Notes: a model not told the origin generated them from the sequence alone. A stretch of 64,000 bases of DNA from Galbibacter pacificus (GCF_029603165.1 NZ_JAQSVC010000003.1:434001-498000); one strand, 5' to 3'; positions 28,375 through 38,401 are shown, counted from the stretch's first letter. Made by a program: numbers and translations.

Positions 28375-30258
28375 TCAGTTTGTTTTTATAAGTTTAAACT
28401 CCGACCGTCGGTTTTCTTTATACGTCGGTTTGTTGCACGGTCCTTCGGTAAAACATTTTGTTGCCAGTTGTGCCTCCCCTTTTCCCTGGGAAGTTATCCT
28501 GTTGGCTGAAATCCCATGGGAAATAAGGTAGTTGGCCGTTGCCTGCGCTCTTTGTTGCGACAGTTTTAAGTTGTAACTGGCCTTGCCAATTCTATCGGTA
28601 TAAGAAGCGATCTCAAGGCGATAGCCTTTATTGTCCGTTAGGAACGCTACGATTTTATCGAGTTCTTGCTTGGCATTGTCTGTTACGTCCGATTTGTCAA
28701 AACCGAAATATATCTCGTTTAGGGCCAAGCGCTCGTTAAGGCTTTCTGTTTCCAGCGTAAAGTTGTAGGTTTTGCCGCTACCGGTCTCGATAACGGTGTC
28801 GATAGGCAGAAACCCTTCTTTTTCAATATGAAGCGAAAGTTGGGACCCGCAATCGAAATTTTCACCGAGCATATAATTTCCTTGGGTGTCGGTTGTGGTC
28901 CTGTATGTTTTTTTGTGGTTTGAAATAACTACCATAGCATTTTCCAACATGCTTCCTTGGTTGTTGGCAATATTCCCGGTTATGGTGCTGAGGCAATTGT
29001 TGGCGAACATATAGATGTCGTCGCTCCCGGTTCCGCCTTTGCGATTGGATGCAAAATAGCCGCTTTTTCCATCTGGGTACATGGTGATGCTAAAATCGTC
29101 TTGTGGACTATTGATCCCCGCGCCAAGGTTGGCAACGTTTTGTATTTGAAGCTGACCATCGATTTCGGCAGAAAAAATATCGAACCCGCCCAAACCAGGT
29201 TGTCCATCACTTGCAAAATAAAGCTTTCCTTGGGGGCTTATATACGGAAAACTCTCCCGGGACTCTGTATTGATCTGTGCCCCTAAATTAGTAGGTTCCC
29301 CATAACTCCCGTCTGTATTTATGGTAACTGCGTAAATATCGGACATACCTTTGCCTCCGGGCATATCTGAAACAAAGAACATTACGGTTTCTTCTGTATT
29401 TAACGTTGGGTGCGCCACCGAATACTCATCACTGCTAAATGGCAGGCGCCTTAAGTTTGCCCATTCGCCATTTTCCATGACGTCTGCTTGAAATATCTGC
29501 AAGCGGTTTATGTTGTCATTTCCGTTTATCAGCTTTTTTTTATCGGCATTGTTACGGGTAAAATAGACTTTTTTGCCGTTTTTGGTAAAAAAAGCCGTCG
29601 ACTCGTTGTATTTTGAATTTATTTTTTTTGGGAGTTTGGTTGCACGGTTTCCCCTATCGTTAACAGTATAGATATCGGTAAATGCACGGTAGTTCCAGCT
29701 TTGAACATTTTTGGCCAGAAAGCCTGTGTCCCTAGCAGAAGTAAATACAATATTGTTTTCTGTTATCGAAGGTGCATAATCTGAGTAAGGGGAATTAAAT
29801 GCAACATGGGAAACTGTATATTTTGAAGAGTCCTTGAAAATACGCTCCAAATACAATGGGTTTTCTTTGTACAACTTCCCTCTTATATCGTTTGGGTAGT
29901 TTTTTGCAAGCTCGCCGAGCATGCTATTTGCCTTGTTGAATTGCCGACCTGCTTTTAATGACTGGGCATAACGATAGTAATAATTGGCTTCGGGTTTTTC
30001 GCTTTCTTCCATGAGTTGTTGGTACCAAGAAGCCGCTTGTTCTGGTTTGGCCATATAATAATATGAATTGCCCAGTTTTTTGTATAGCTCTGGAGAAGAA
30101 TATCCCCTGCTGGCTATACCTTCATATAGGTTGATTGCTTTTACATAATCAAACTTTTGGTAGACTTTGTCTGCCTTTTTTAATTTTTTATCTTGTGCCT
30201 TTAAACCAAAGGAAAATGCAAGGGAAAGGAATACTATAATGAAAAAGCACGGTTTCAT
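28375..30258 (-). CDS. PorE-like TPR / propeller / OmpA-domain protein
   Basis: The 627-residue protein has a signal peptide ending 'GLKAQ', TPR-like helices (about 22-150), a PD40-type propeller (about 155-420, with repeats like 'FTSARDTG', 'YFASDGQPGLGGFDIFSA' and 'YFASNRKGGTGSDDIYMF'), a carboxypeptidase-regulatory-like domain (about 425-500, 'TDTQGNYML') and a C-terminal OmpA domain ('YFGFDKSDVT...LEIASYTDRIG'). This order matches PorE of the type IX secretion system, which binds peptidoglycan at the outer membrane. Many paralogues exist in Bacteroidota, and no PorP/SprF gene is adjacent, so a link to type IX secretion is unproven. Confidence 0.85.
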   Translation of the reverse strand: MKPCFFIIVFLSLAFSFGLKAQDKKLKKADKVYQKFDYVKAINLYEGIASRGYSSPELYKKLGNSYYYMAKPEQAASWYQQLMEESEKPEANYYYRYAQSLKAGRQFNKANSMLGELAKNYPNDIRGKLYKENPLYLERIFKDSSKYTVSHVAFNSPYSDYAPSITENNIVFTSARDTGFLAKNVQSWNYRAFTDIYTVNDRGNRATKLPKKINSKYNESTAFFTKNGKKVYFTRNNADKKKLINGNDNINRLQIFQADVMENGEWANLRRLPFSSDEYSVAHPTLNTEETVMFFVSDMPGGKGMSDIYAVTINTDGSYGEPTNLGAQINTESRESFPYISPQGKLYFASDGQPGLGGFDIFSAEIDGQLQIQNVANLGAGINSPQDDFSITMYPDGKSGYFASNRKGGTGSDDIYMFANNCLSTITGNIANNQGSMLENAMVVISNHKKTYRTTTDTQGNYMLGENFDCGSQLSLHIEKEGFLPIDTVIETGSGKTYNFTLETESLNERLALNEIYFGFDKSDVTDNAKQELDKIVAFLTDNKGYRLEIASYTDRIGKASYNLKLSQQRAQATANYLISHGISANRITSQGKGEAQLATKCFTEGPCNKPTYKENRRSEFKLIKTN

Positions 30259-30771
30259 GCGGGGGAATGTTGGTTTTTAAGTGTGCATAACAAAAACATA
30301 TTATTTATATTTATTTGATATGTAGGTTACGGGGGACCTTTTTTTGTTATACACACATTTTATGATGTAAATATTTAACAAAAATTGATACATCGAACAT
30401 TTTTTGGGTGAACTACAAATTTATATGGTTAAAATGATGGTTGTGAATAGGGTTAGCCAACAAATGGACATGGATTATGGTATTTATTTTCGCAATGTAA
30501 TTCTGACATGCATTCATGTTGTAATTAGTTTATAGAGCATGGAAGAACAAGGTCTTTTATAGCCAAGCACAATTTAACTTAATGGAAAGTTAAACACATA
30601 CTACGAGAAGTATCAAATCTATTGAGTCAACGCTCTATTTTCTAAAGAGAAGATTAGAAAATACGGTTAGATTATTTATATATCAAAATCAATTGATAAT
30701 AGAGTCCCATGTTTTCATTAAAATGTAATATCTTGTATTGCATATTCTAATTAACGAAAAGAACAAGCCCC
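30259..30771. other. 513-base divergent control region
   Basis: This long AT-rich gap separates the PorE-like gene from the hybrid kinase operon. No credible open reading frame is present. CAAATTTA at 30416-30423 is a TAnnTTTG box on the minus strand but lacks a TTTG partner. A 9-bp inverted repeat lies at 30637-30662, and ATCAATTGAT, a 10-bp palindrome, lies just after 30680. The size suggests complex regulation or a lost gene. Confidence 0.6.
30637..30662. repeat. 9-bp inverted repeat upstream of the hybrid kinase
   Basis: ATTTTCTAA at 30637-30645 and TTAGAAAAT at 30654-30662 are exact reverse complements separated by 8 bases. The dyad ends 109 bases before the kinase start. It could be an operator of a dimeric regulator or an RNA hairpin in a leader; no T-run follows, so it is unlikely to be a terminator. 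Confidence 0.5.
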
Positions 30772-33700
30772 ATGGTTCAGACTAACATATATAAAAAAAC
30801 TATCTTACTAACAGCATTCGTTGTTTTTATTGTAGCCATATTGGTTATTTTTGGATGGTTTTTTAAAGTTAGGGCCTTAACAGGAGTCATCTCAGGGCTT
30901 CCCACTATGAAATTTAACACTGCTTTTTCCTTTTTATTATTAGCAATCACTATCTATTGCGTACAGCAAAAAAAAAGTACCACTATGGTATTTTTTTTGA
31001 ACGCGTTCTTGTTGTTAATAAGCGGTTTAACTTTTCTTCAGGATATAGGAAATTTTAATTTAGGCCTTGATCAATTAATTGTGCCTGATACCAAAGGAGA
31101 AATGCTAGGGAACCCCACACCCGGCAGGATGTCCATGGCTACATCGCTATCTTTCATCCTCCTGAGCTTGTCTTTGTTTTGTATTATATGGAACAAGCAG
31201 CAATTTAAAAGTATCATGGCATACTTCCCACATGTTGTCACTTTTTTTGCGTTTTTGGCTATAATAGGATACACTTTTGAAGTTTCGACAATAGATAAAA
31301 TTACTTTTATTTCGTCCATGGCCATCCATACCGCTATTGGTTTTTTCATGGCAAGCATAGCGGTTTCCTTAATGTTCCCATATTATGGGATTACAGAATT
31401 GTTTATTGGCAAAAAAATCGGAAACCATGTAATGCGTAAATTATTTTTCCAGTTGACATTCACGACACTTATAATTTCTTATATAATACTTTATTGCTAC
31501 AGAAAAGGCTACTTTGCAACCGACTTTTCAATTGCGCTCCTCGGTGTTTCTTTTATAGGAGTAGCTTTATTGATATTGATACTGGTTGTTAATTCCATGA
31601 ACAAACTCGAGCAGGAAAGAACGAGAGTTGAAGAAGAACTGCATATTACAACCACCTATTTAAATGCAACTCCAGACCCCATAATTATAGTTGATAGAAA
31701 TGGGGTAATACAACTTTCCAATACGCTCATGAAAAAGGTATTTGGATATGATGAATTTGATTTAAAGGGGGAAAATATAAACACGTTGATTCATGAAGAG
31801 TCCCGAGAAAAACACAGTCTTCATATTGAAGATTATATGATACAACAAAAAAATAAAGATCAAGATATTTCTGAAATAAATAAGGCCAATCATACATCGA
31901 TGATCGAGTTGAAGGCCTTACATAAAAACGGGGATGAAATCCCTGTTGAAATGACCCTAAATTCTATTTGGACCAAGAATGGTATTATTACATTAGTGGC
32001 CTTCCGGGATATTTCACGCAGGGTATTGGCAGAACAAAACTTTAAAGCTGCAAACGAGAAAGTACTAACTGCACTAGACGCATCGATTATTGGCATATGG
32101 GATTTGGATGTTGTTAATTCAAAAATAACATGGGATGAAACCATGTATAAATTATATGGATTATCTCCTGACAATGCTGAAATTTCATTTGGTATATGGA
32201 AGAAAAGCTTACATCCAGATGATAAAAACCGTGTCCTGGACCTGCTTAACGATGCTTTAGCAAACAAAGCCACCTACGATACCGATTTTAGGATTGTATG
32301 GCCAGATGGTTCTGTGCATTACATACGCGCGAAAGGTTCCCTCCACAGAAATGCTGAAAACGAGCCTCTAAGGATGTTGGGTACCAACTGGGACATTACC
32401 GCCCAAAAAGAATCTCAACTAGAACTGGAAAGCAGTATTAAGCAAAATAAGCTATTTATTGATGAGGCCCCCTCTGCAATCGCCATGTTTGATACCAATA
32501 TGATATACCAAGCGGCTTCAAAAAAATGGCTAAAGGATTATGGGATTACTGAAAATGTAATTGGGAAGTCTCACTATGACGTATTCCCTGAAATAGGAGA
32601 CGATTGGAAAAAAATACATCAAGAATGTTTGCAAGGAGCAATCAATACATGTGACGAAGCAGTATTTGAAAGGGCAGATGGCACAAAGCAGTGGATTACG
32701 TGGAAAGTAAAACCATGGTATAAAAAAGCCAATGAAATAGGAGGCTTGTTGATGTATACTGCAAACATTACCCAATTTAAAAAGAATGTTTTAGAACGGT
32801 TGCGGTTACAGGACATGCTCGACCAATCGAATGAAGTAGCCAAAATAGGGAGTTGGGAATACGATAAGGAAACGGATTATTTGGCATGGAGTGCCATGAC
32901 AAAAAAAATACACGAAGTTCCCGAAAGCTATGCTCCCAACAGGGACGACGCTTTTAACTTTTACCAAAAAGAAGATGCCGAAAAATTACGCACAGCCACC
33001 GATGAGGCTTTACAGAAAGGAACTTCTTTCGATTTGGAGCTTCGTTTTATTTCAGCTAAATCCAATAGAAAATGGGTCCGCATAATTGGCCGTACCAAAA
33101 GCTTTGACAAGAACAACAAAGTATATGGAATTGTACAAGACATAAGCACTATTAAAGCATACGAATCTTCATTAATTATTGCCAAGCAAAAAGCGGAAAC
33201 AGCAAATAAGTCTAAATCGGAGTTTTTGGCTAACATGAGTCATGAAATCCGAACGCCCCTTAACGGCATTATAGGCTTTACAGACTTATTGATGAAAACC
33301 AGCCTGTCCGACAGTCAAGGGAAATATATGCAAACAGTATATAACTCTGCCAACCATCTCCTGGACATTATCAATGACATATTGGACTTCTCTAAAATTG
33401 AAGCAGGGAAATTAGAACTCAATATAGAAAAAGTAGACATCTTGGAACTATGTAGCCAAACAATGGACATTGTTAAACACCAGGCACATGCCAAAGGGCT
33501 TGAAATTTTATTGGATATTTCTTCAACTGCCGATCGTTTTGTGTATACCGACTCAGTTCGCTTACGACAAATTTTAACAAACCTCTTGGGAAATGCTGTA
33601 AAATTTACACATCAAGGAGAAGTAGAAATGGAAGTAAGGTATATATCTCATGCTCCGGATAACGAAAAAAAGAGATTTATTTTTTCCATAAAAGACACCG

Positions 33701-34761
33701 GAGTAGGTATCGCTTCGCATAACCTCGCTAAAATTTTTAATGCCTTCGACCAAGAAGATGCATCTACAACCAGAAAGTATGGCGGAACAGGTCTTGGGTT
33801 GACCATAAGCAACCGTTTGTTAGAACTTATGGGAAGTAAATTGGAAGTAAAAAGCGAACCGGGCAAGGGAAGTACCTTTTCTTTTGTTATTGACTTTAAA
33901 ACCGAAAAAGGTGAATTTGAGATTATTAGTACGCAATACGAAAAAGTAAATAACGTATTGATTGTAGATGATAACGAAAACAACCGAACAATTTTAATAG
34001 AGATGCTTCAAGTAAACGAAATAGCCGTTGTAGCAGTTTCAAACGGTATTGAGGCCTTGGAAATATTAGAAAAACAAAATGATTTCGATTTGGCCATAAT
34101 CGATTACAATATGCCATACTTAAACGGCATTGAAGTGATTAACCATATTAGGAATAATTTTAAGTTAGGTAGCGACCAATTGCCTATTATGTTACTGCAT
34201 AGTGCTGTCGATGACGAGATCATAAATAAAGCCTGTAAAGAGCTGGAAGTGCAATTTAACATTACAAAACCTATTATATTTCATCAATTATATAATGTAA
34301 TAGACCGCATTGAAAAACCACAAAAGAAGCAGGATATAATTACTATTTCAGAGCAAACCTCATTAGAAAATATAAGCTGTACTATACTTATTGCCGAAGA
34401 TAATCCTGTAAACAAACTACTGGCTAGAACCTTGATACAAAGAATCTTGCCTAAGGCAACACTCTTGGAGGCCAATAATGGACAAGAAGCTGTTGGACTT
34501 TTTAAAAAGAATACGGTCGATTTAATATTTATGGACATACAAATGCCAATAATGAGTGGTTTTGAAGCAACAAAGGAAATACGTACCTTAGAAAAAGATA
34601 ACAGCCATGTGCCCATTATTGCGTTAACGGCAAGATCCATAAAAGGCGAAAAAGAACGGTGCTTAAAGTACGGGATGGACGAATATGTTTTAAAGCCAGT
34701 AGTTTACGACACTATAAAAAAGGTATTATTGGATTATTTAACAAAGAGAGAAACATCATAA
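30772..34761 (+). CDS. Hybrid sensor histidine kinase with two receiver domains
   Basis: The 1329-residue protein starts with about eight membrane helices (residues 10-275), including a periplasmic segment with 'GNPTPGRMSM' of a type seen in other PAS kinases. Four PAS/PAC modules follow (about 288-420, 427-545, 553-670, 680-795). The HisKA helix holds H824 in 'NMSHEIRTPLNG', and the ATPase domain holds 'DTGVGIA' and 'GGTGLGLTIS'. Two receivers end the protein, with phosphate acceptors D1111 and D1255. It is the sensor of the following operon: it can phosphorylate its own receivers, then pass phosphate to the HPt protein next door. Confidence 0.93.
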   Translation: MVQTNIYKKTILLTAFVVFIVAILVIFGWFFKVRALTGVISGLPTMKFNTAFSFLLLAITIYCVQQKKSTTMVFFLNAFLLLISGLTFLQDIGNFNLGLDQLIVPDTKGEMLGNPTPGRMSMATSLSFILLSLSLFCIIWNKQQFKSIMAYFPHVVTFFAFLAIIGYTFEVSTIDKITFISSMAIHTAIGFFMASIAVSLMFPYYGITELFIGKKIGNHVMRKLFFQLTFTTLIISYIILYCYRKGYFATDFSIALLGVSFIGVALLILILVVNSMNKLEQERTRVEEELHITTTYLNATPDPIIIVDRNGVIQLSNTLMKKVFGYDEFDLKGENINTLIHEESREKHSLHIEDYMIQQKNKDQDISEINKANHTSMIELKALHKNGDEIPVEMTLNSIWTKNGIITLVAFRDISRRVLAEQNFKAANEKVLTALDASIIGIWDLDVVNSKITWDETMYKLYGLSPDNAEISFGIWKKSLHPDDKNRVLDLLNDALANKATYDTDFRIVWPDGSVHYIRAKGSLHRNAENEPLRMLGTNWDITAQKESQLELESSIKQNKLFIDEAPSAIAMFDTNMIYQAASKKWLKDYGITENVIGKSHYDVFPEIGDDWKKIHQECLQGAINTCDEAVFERADGTKQWITWKVKPWYKKANEIGGLLMYTANITQFKKNVLERLRLQDMLDQSNEVAKIGSWEYDKETDYLAWSAMTKKIHEVPESYAPNRDDAFNFYQKEDAEKLRTATDEALQKGTSFDLELRFISAKSNRKWVRIIGRTKSFDKNNKVYGIVQDISTIKAYESSLIIAKQKAETANKSKSEFLANMSHEIRTPLNGIIGFTDLLMKTSLSDSQGKYMQTVYNSANHLLDIINDILDFSKIEAGKLELNIEKVDILELCSQTMDIVKHQAHAKGLEILLDISSTADRFVYTDSVRLRQILTNLLGNAVKFTHQGEVEMEVRYISHAPDNEKKRFIFSIKDTGVGIASHNLAKIFNAFDQEDASTTRKYGGTGLGLTISNRLLELMGSKLEVKSEPGKGSTFSFVIDFKTEKGEFEIISTQYEKVNNVLIVDDNENNRTILIEMLQVNEIAVVAVSNGIEALEILEKQNDFDLAIIDYNMPYLNGIEVINHIRNNFKLGSDQLPIMLLHSAVDDEIINKACKELEVQFNITKPIIFHQLYNVIDRIEKPQKKQDIITISEQTSLENISCTILIAEDNPVNKLLARTLIQRILPKATLLEANNGQEAVGLFKKNTVDLIFMDIQMPIMSGFEATKEIRTLEKDNSHVPIIALTARSIKGEKERCLKYGMDEYVLKPVVYDTIKKVLLDYLTKRETS

Positions 34762-34834
34762 TTAATTTTTTGTTCAATTCTAGTTTAGAACTTAACTTTT
34801 AATTAAAGACCAACATTTATCAGATCAAGTCCCA

Positions 34835-35554
34835 ATGTCAAAGCAATTACATATTTTATTAATAACCAGCAATCAATCTGACATAGATAGGCTCTCCGTT
34901 TTGTGCGTGAATTACGACTGGATTATAGAGTCTTCAAAAAATAGTTTTCAGGCCATACAGAAAATTAAAGACACCCCTTCTTATAACTTCCTTATCATAG
35001 ACCATGAAGTAGGGCCGCTTACCTCAATTCAGTTATTGGATTATTTATCAATGGAGCTTAATCTTAATATGCCGGCAGTCCTTATAACAGAAAAAGAAGT
35101 CCATGGGGACCTTAATAACGAAGAGCCTTTCTTTATTATAAACAAGCCTATTACAGAAAAGGATATAATGAATATCGTGTCTTTTGTGAACGAATCATCA
35201 GAAAATTTAAAAAAAGGGGCAAAACCATATTCACTTAATTATTTAAAGCAATTATCTGACAATAACACTGCCTTTATACTCGAATCCCTACAGATTTTTA
35301 AAGACTCCGTATACACAAAACTCAACGAGCTAAAACAGGCAGTAAAAAATCTTGAATTCAAGACCGCCCGAGAAATAGCACACAATATCAAGCCCTCGTT
35401 TGAAATGCTGGAAAATGATCATTGCAGAGTACTGTGCGATAAAATATGCTACCAGGCCAAAGATGAGGAAATATCGGCCTTGGCCGAAAAACTTAATCAA
35501 GAATATTTAAACATTATAGATGAACTAAAAAAAGAGTTTCCCAAGCTTAATTGA
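34835..35554 (+). CDS. Degenerate receiver fused to an HPt domain
   Basis: The first 120 residues of this 239-residue protein have a receiver fold (D56 in 'LIIDHEVG', K in 'INKPI'), but the metal-binding acidic pair is replaced by T and S in 'LLITSNQSD', so phosphorylation is unlikely. The rest is an HPt four-helix bundle with H183 in 'REIAHNIKPSF', the phosphate-carrying histidine. It probably links the hybrid kinase receivers to the next gene's receiver. It starts 73 bases after the kinase and ends 4 bases before the receiver gene. Confidence 0.85.
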   Translation: MSKQLHILLITSNQSDIDRLSVLCVNYDWIIESSKNSFQAIQKIKDTPSYNFLIIDHEVGPLTSIQLLDYLSMELNLNMPAVLITEKEVHGDLNNEEPFFIINKPITEKDIMNIVSFVNESSENLKKGAKPYSLNYLKQLSDNNTAFILESLQIFKDSVYTKLNELKQAVKNLEFKTAREIAHNIKPSFEMLENDHCRVLCDKICYQAKDEEISALAEKLNQEYLNIIDELKKEFPKLN

Positions 35555-35558
35555 AAAA

Positions 35559-35924
35559 ATGAAAAAGAAAATATTAATTATTGAAGATAATCCAATGATT
35601 GTAAAATCGTTGGAATTTAAATTAACCAAGGATGGATACCAAGTGGTAGTGGCACAAGATGGCAGGAAAGCATTAAAAATACTTGAAACCGATGCTTTCC
35701 AGCTTGTTATAACCGATTTAATGCTTCCTTTTATTAATGGCATAGAACTTATTGAGCACATAAAAAACAACATCCCCGAATTGCCCGTTATTGTGCTTTC
35801 TACTTCAAAACAGGAGGAAATTATTATGGATGCATTTAAAATGGGTGTCAATGATTTTATTACAAAACCATTCAGCCCCAATGAATTATCATTAAGGGTG
35901 AAAAGAACTATAGAAAACAATTGA
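35559..35924 (+). CDS. Single-domain response regulator
   Basis: The 121-residue protein is one receiver: acidic pair E9/D10, phosphate acceptor D53 in 'VITDLMLPF', conserved S/T in 'IVLSTSKQ' and K in 'ITKPFSP'. There is no output domain, so it must act by binding a partner. Its stop codon overlaps the start codon of the HEAT-repeat gene (TTGA), pointing to the HEAT protein, or to the glycosyltransferase complex, as the likely partner (inference). Confidence 0.92.
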   Translation: MKKKILIIEDNPMIVKSLEFKLTKDGYQVVVAQDGRKALKILETDAFQLVITDLMLPFINGIELIEHIKNNIPELPVIVLSTSKQEEIIMDAFKMGVNDFITKPFSPNELSLRVKRTIENN

Positions 35925-36934
35925 TTTTTTTGAATTCACTCGAACATATAGTAAACGATTGGCCATGGATACTAAAGTTAAATGCACTCTTTATAGTCCT
36001 ATTTCTAGTATTTATAATTATGGTTATCTGTTCCCTTGTCTATCTTCGTATTTATAAAAACCAACGGGAAAGGCACAAAATTTCGTATCAAGAAAATGCA
36101 GATGAATTTTTAAATAATTATATGTTTAACGATGATTTTGATATTAAAAATGAAATCGAAACCTTTAAATCCAAACATTTAAATACCCCCTTAAAGAAAA
36201 AAATAACCCTTCGGCAGATTTTAATATATAATGAAAACTTTAAGGGAGAATCGTCCGTTTTAATAAAAAAAGTGTTCCAAGAACTGGAACTCGATCAATT
36301 TGTGTTCAACATATTAAAAAAAGGGAGTTGGTATGCTAAGGCGCGGGCAATATATGTCTTATCAGAACTGTTAGTCAAAGAACCAAGATTAGTATCGCCC
36401 TATTTAAATGCAAAGCATGAAGAAGTTAGGGAACAGGCTATTTATTATTTTTTAAAAACTGCCACCAACAATCCCTTGTCATTCTTTAAAAATTTAAAAA
36501 CTGAATTAACCCTATGGGAGCTTGTTTACATTGAAGATAGTATTAAATATGCTTACACAGGGGAAACTCCAGACTTTTCCATATGGTTAGACCATCATTT
36601 AATTACAATCCGCATTTTTTCAATTAAAATGATCCAACAATTTAATCAATTCGAAAATATTCCCAAGATAATTCCTTTTTTATACCATGAGAATCCACAT
36701 GTACGAAAAGAAACAATCCGTGCCCTGTATAAACTTCATTATGAAGCTTTATTGGAGAAGGTAATTCCAAGTTTTAAAGATGAAGAAGAGGTTGTTAAAA
36801 GCGAAATAATAAAAGCAATTCAGGCATTGGGAAGAATTGATCAGTTAAAAGAACTGAAGTCCCTTATAAGCAATCAGGACAAGAGGACAGAGCTTACCTA
36901 TTTACAAGTCGAAAAGAATTTCATGATTAACTAA
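35921..36934 (+). CDS. Membrane-anchored HEAT-repeat protein
   Basis: The frame starts with TTG, overlapping the TGA of the receiver gene by three bases; no ATG precedes the first membrane helix (about residues 20-43), which supports this start. The cytoplasmic rest of the 337-residue protein is helical, with HEAT-like units such as 'WYAKARAIYVLSELL', 'HEEVREQAIYYFLK' and 'NPHVRKETIRALYKLHYEAL'. HEAT arrays bind proteins. Between a lone receiver and a polysaccharide synthase, it is a plausible adaptor that carries the signal to the synthase. No specific family is named with certainty. Confidence 0.8.
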   Translation: MIFLNSLEHIVNDWPWILKLNALFIVLFLVFIIMVICSLVYLRIYKNQRERHKISYQENADEFLNNYMFNDDFDIKNEIETFKSKHLNTPLKKKITLRQILIYNENFKGESSVLIKKVFQELELDQFVFNILKKGSWYAKARAIYVLSELLVKEPRLVSPYLNAKHEEVREQAIYYFLKTATNNPLSFFKNLKTELTLWELVYIEDSIKYAYTGETPDFSIWLDHHLITIRIFSIKMIQQFNQFENIPKIIPFLYHENPHVRKETIRALYKLHYEALLEKVIPSFKDEEEVVKSEIIKAIQALGRIDQLKELKSLISNQDKRTELTYLQVEKNFMIN

Positions 36935-36956
36935 TATATAAAACCAAGGAGCTATT

Positions 36957-38375
36957 ATAAATTTAAACCAAATATCGGAAATACTTAGTTGGCTATTTTT
37001 AGTTTATGGGATAATAATATGTTCGGGATATATTTTTTCGGCGATATTTTCTTTTTTCGAAATTCGGGATTATAAAAGAAAGTACAATTTAAAAGACGAA
37101 GTGGCCTTGTTACAATCCACAAGCTTACCATCTATTTCAATACTGGCACCAGCCTTTAATGAAGAAGCAAACATTGTAGAAAATATCAGGTCGTTGCTGA
37201 CCATTAATTATCCTTCCTATGAAATTGTTATTATTAACGACGGCAGTAAAGATGAAACTTTAAACAGGCTCATTAAAAGCTTTCATTTAGTAGAAGACGA
37301 TGCATTGCATTATAATTTCATTCCGACCAAGGAAATAAAAAAAGTATACAAGTCCAAGAGCAAGTCTTTTAAAAATTTAAAAATAATCGATAAAGAAAAC
37401 GGGGGCAAGGCCGATGCGCTCAATACCGGTATAAATGTATGTAAACACGGAATTATATGTAGTATCGATGTTGATTGTGTTTTGGAAAGTGACGCACTTT
37501 TAAAGTTGATAAAACCATTTTTAAATAATAAAAAGAAAGTCATAGCTTCTGGAGGGGTTATACGCATTGCCAACTCATGTATTATTGAAGATGGAAAGGT
37601 TATAGAAGTAAAGTTGCCCAATAAATTTGTGGCAAGAGCACAGGTCATAGAATATTTTAGGGCATTTTTAATGGGAAGAATGGCTTGGTCCCGAATGGAT
37701 GGATTGCTGCTTATTTCCGGGGCTTTTGGAATGTTTGACAAAAATACGGTTATGGAAGCCGGCGGTTATAACACCAATACCGTTGGCGAAGATATGGAGC
37801 TTTTGGTACGCATGCGAAAAATGATGAGAGCCCGAAATGAAGCATATACCGTTGGGTTTATACCAGACCCATTATGTTGGACAGAAGTTCCACAAGACTG
37901 GAAAGTCCTGCACCGGCAACGCAACAGGTGGACAAGGGGAACGGCAGAGACACTCTGGCTTCATAAAGCTATGATTTTTAACCCCGAATACAAGGTTCTA
38001 GGAATGCTGAGCACTCCTTATTGGTTGTTTTTTGAATGGCTGGCACCATTAATAGAATTTATAGGAATTATTTTTTTTATCGTTTTACTATGCCTAGGTC
38101 AAATAGAATGGCTTTTTGCTTTAAGTTTCTTTTTGGTTTCCTACTGCTTTGGCATTTTATATTCGGTTACGGCCTTATTGTTTGAAGAATATTCATTTCA
38201 GCAATACAAAAAAACCAATTACATATATAAATTAATAATTACGGCGTGTTTAGAGCCTGTTTTATACCATCCCTTTATACTTTGGGCATGCTTGAAAGGG
38301 AATATCGATTTATTTCGAGGAAGAAAATCATGGGGTATTATGAACAGGACGGGCTTAAGAAATGCGGCAAAATAG
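36957..38375 (+). CDS. PgaC-like membrane glycosyltransferase, GT2 family
   Basis: The enzyme chains sugars and likely exports the polymer. The GT2 core is clear: 'SILAPAFNEEANIVENI', 'INDGSKDETL', 'NGGKADALNTG', the DxD-type 'SIDVDCVLE', 'TVGEDMELLVRM' and QRNRWTRG, followed by C-terminal membrane helices. The first GTG in frame is at 37101 and would cut off the N-terminal helix, but the frame is open back to 36942 and encodes 'WLFLVYGIIICSGYIF'. No ATG, GTG or TTG lies there. An AAGGAG at 36946-36951 precedes ATA (36957), so a rare ATA or ATT start seems likely. The first base is therefore uncertain. Confidence 0.82.
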   Translation: MNLNQISEILSWLFLVYGIIICSGYIFSAIFSFFEIRDYKRKYNLKDEVALLQSTSLPSISILAPAFNEEANIVENIRSLLTINYPSYEIVIINDGSKDETLNRLIKSFHLVEDDALHYNFIPTKEIKKVYKSKSKSFKNLKIIDKENGGKADALNTGINVCKHGIICSIDVDCVLESDALLKLIKPFLNNKKKVIASGGVIRIANSCIIEDGKVIEVKLPNKFVARAQVIEYFRAFLMGRMAWSRMDGLLLISGAFGMFDKNTVMEAGGYNTNTVGEDMELLVRMRKMMRARNEAYTVGFIPDPLCWTEVPQDWKVLHRQRNRWTRGTAETLWLHKAMIFNPEYKVLGMLSTPYWLFFEWLAPLIEFIGIIFFIVLLCLGQIEWLFALSFFLVSYCFGILYSVTALLFEEYSFQQYKKTNYIYKLIITACLEPVLYHPFILWACLKGNIDLFRGRKSWGIMNRTGLRNAAK

Positions 38376-38401
38376 ATAACCTAATAATTAAGATATTTAA
38401 A

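Noticed and set aside
28375-30258. A type IX secretion locus
   Set aside because: Only a PorE-like protein is present. No PorP/SprF, PorK-N or gliding genes are next to it, and such proteins have many paralogues.
36957-38375. Cellulose synthase (BcsA) as the identity of the glycosyltransferase
   Set aside because: There is no PilZ domain and no bcsB or bcsC neighbour; the helix pattern and TPR-barrel partner fit the PgaC type better.
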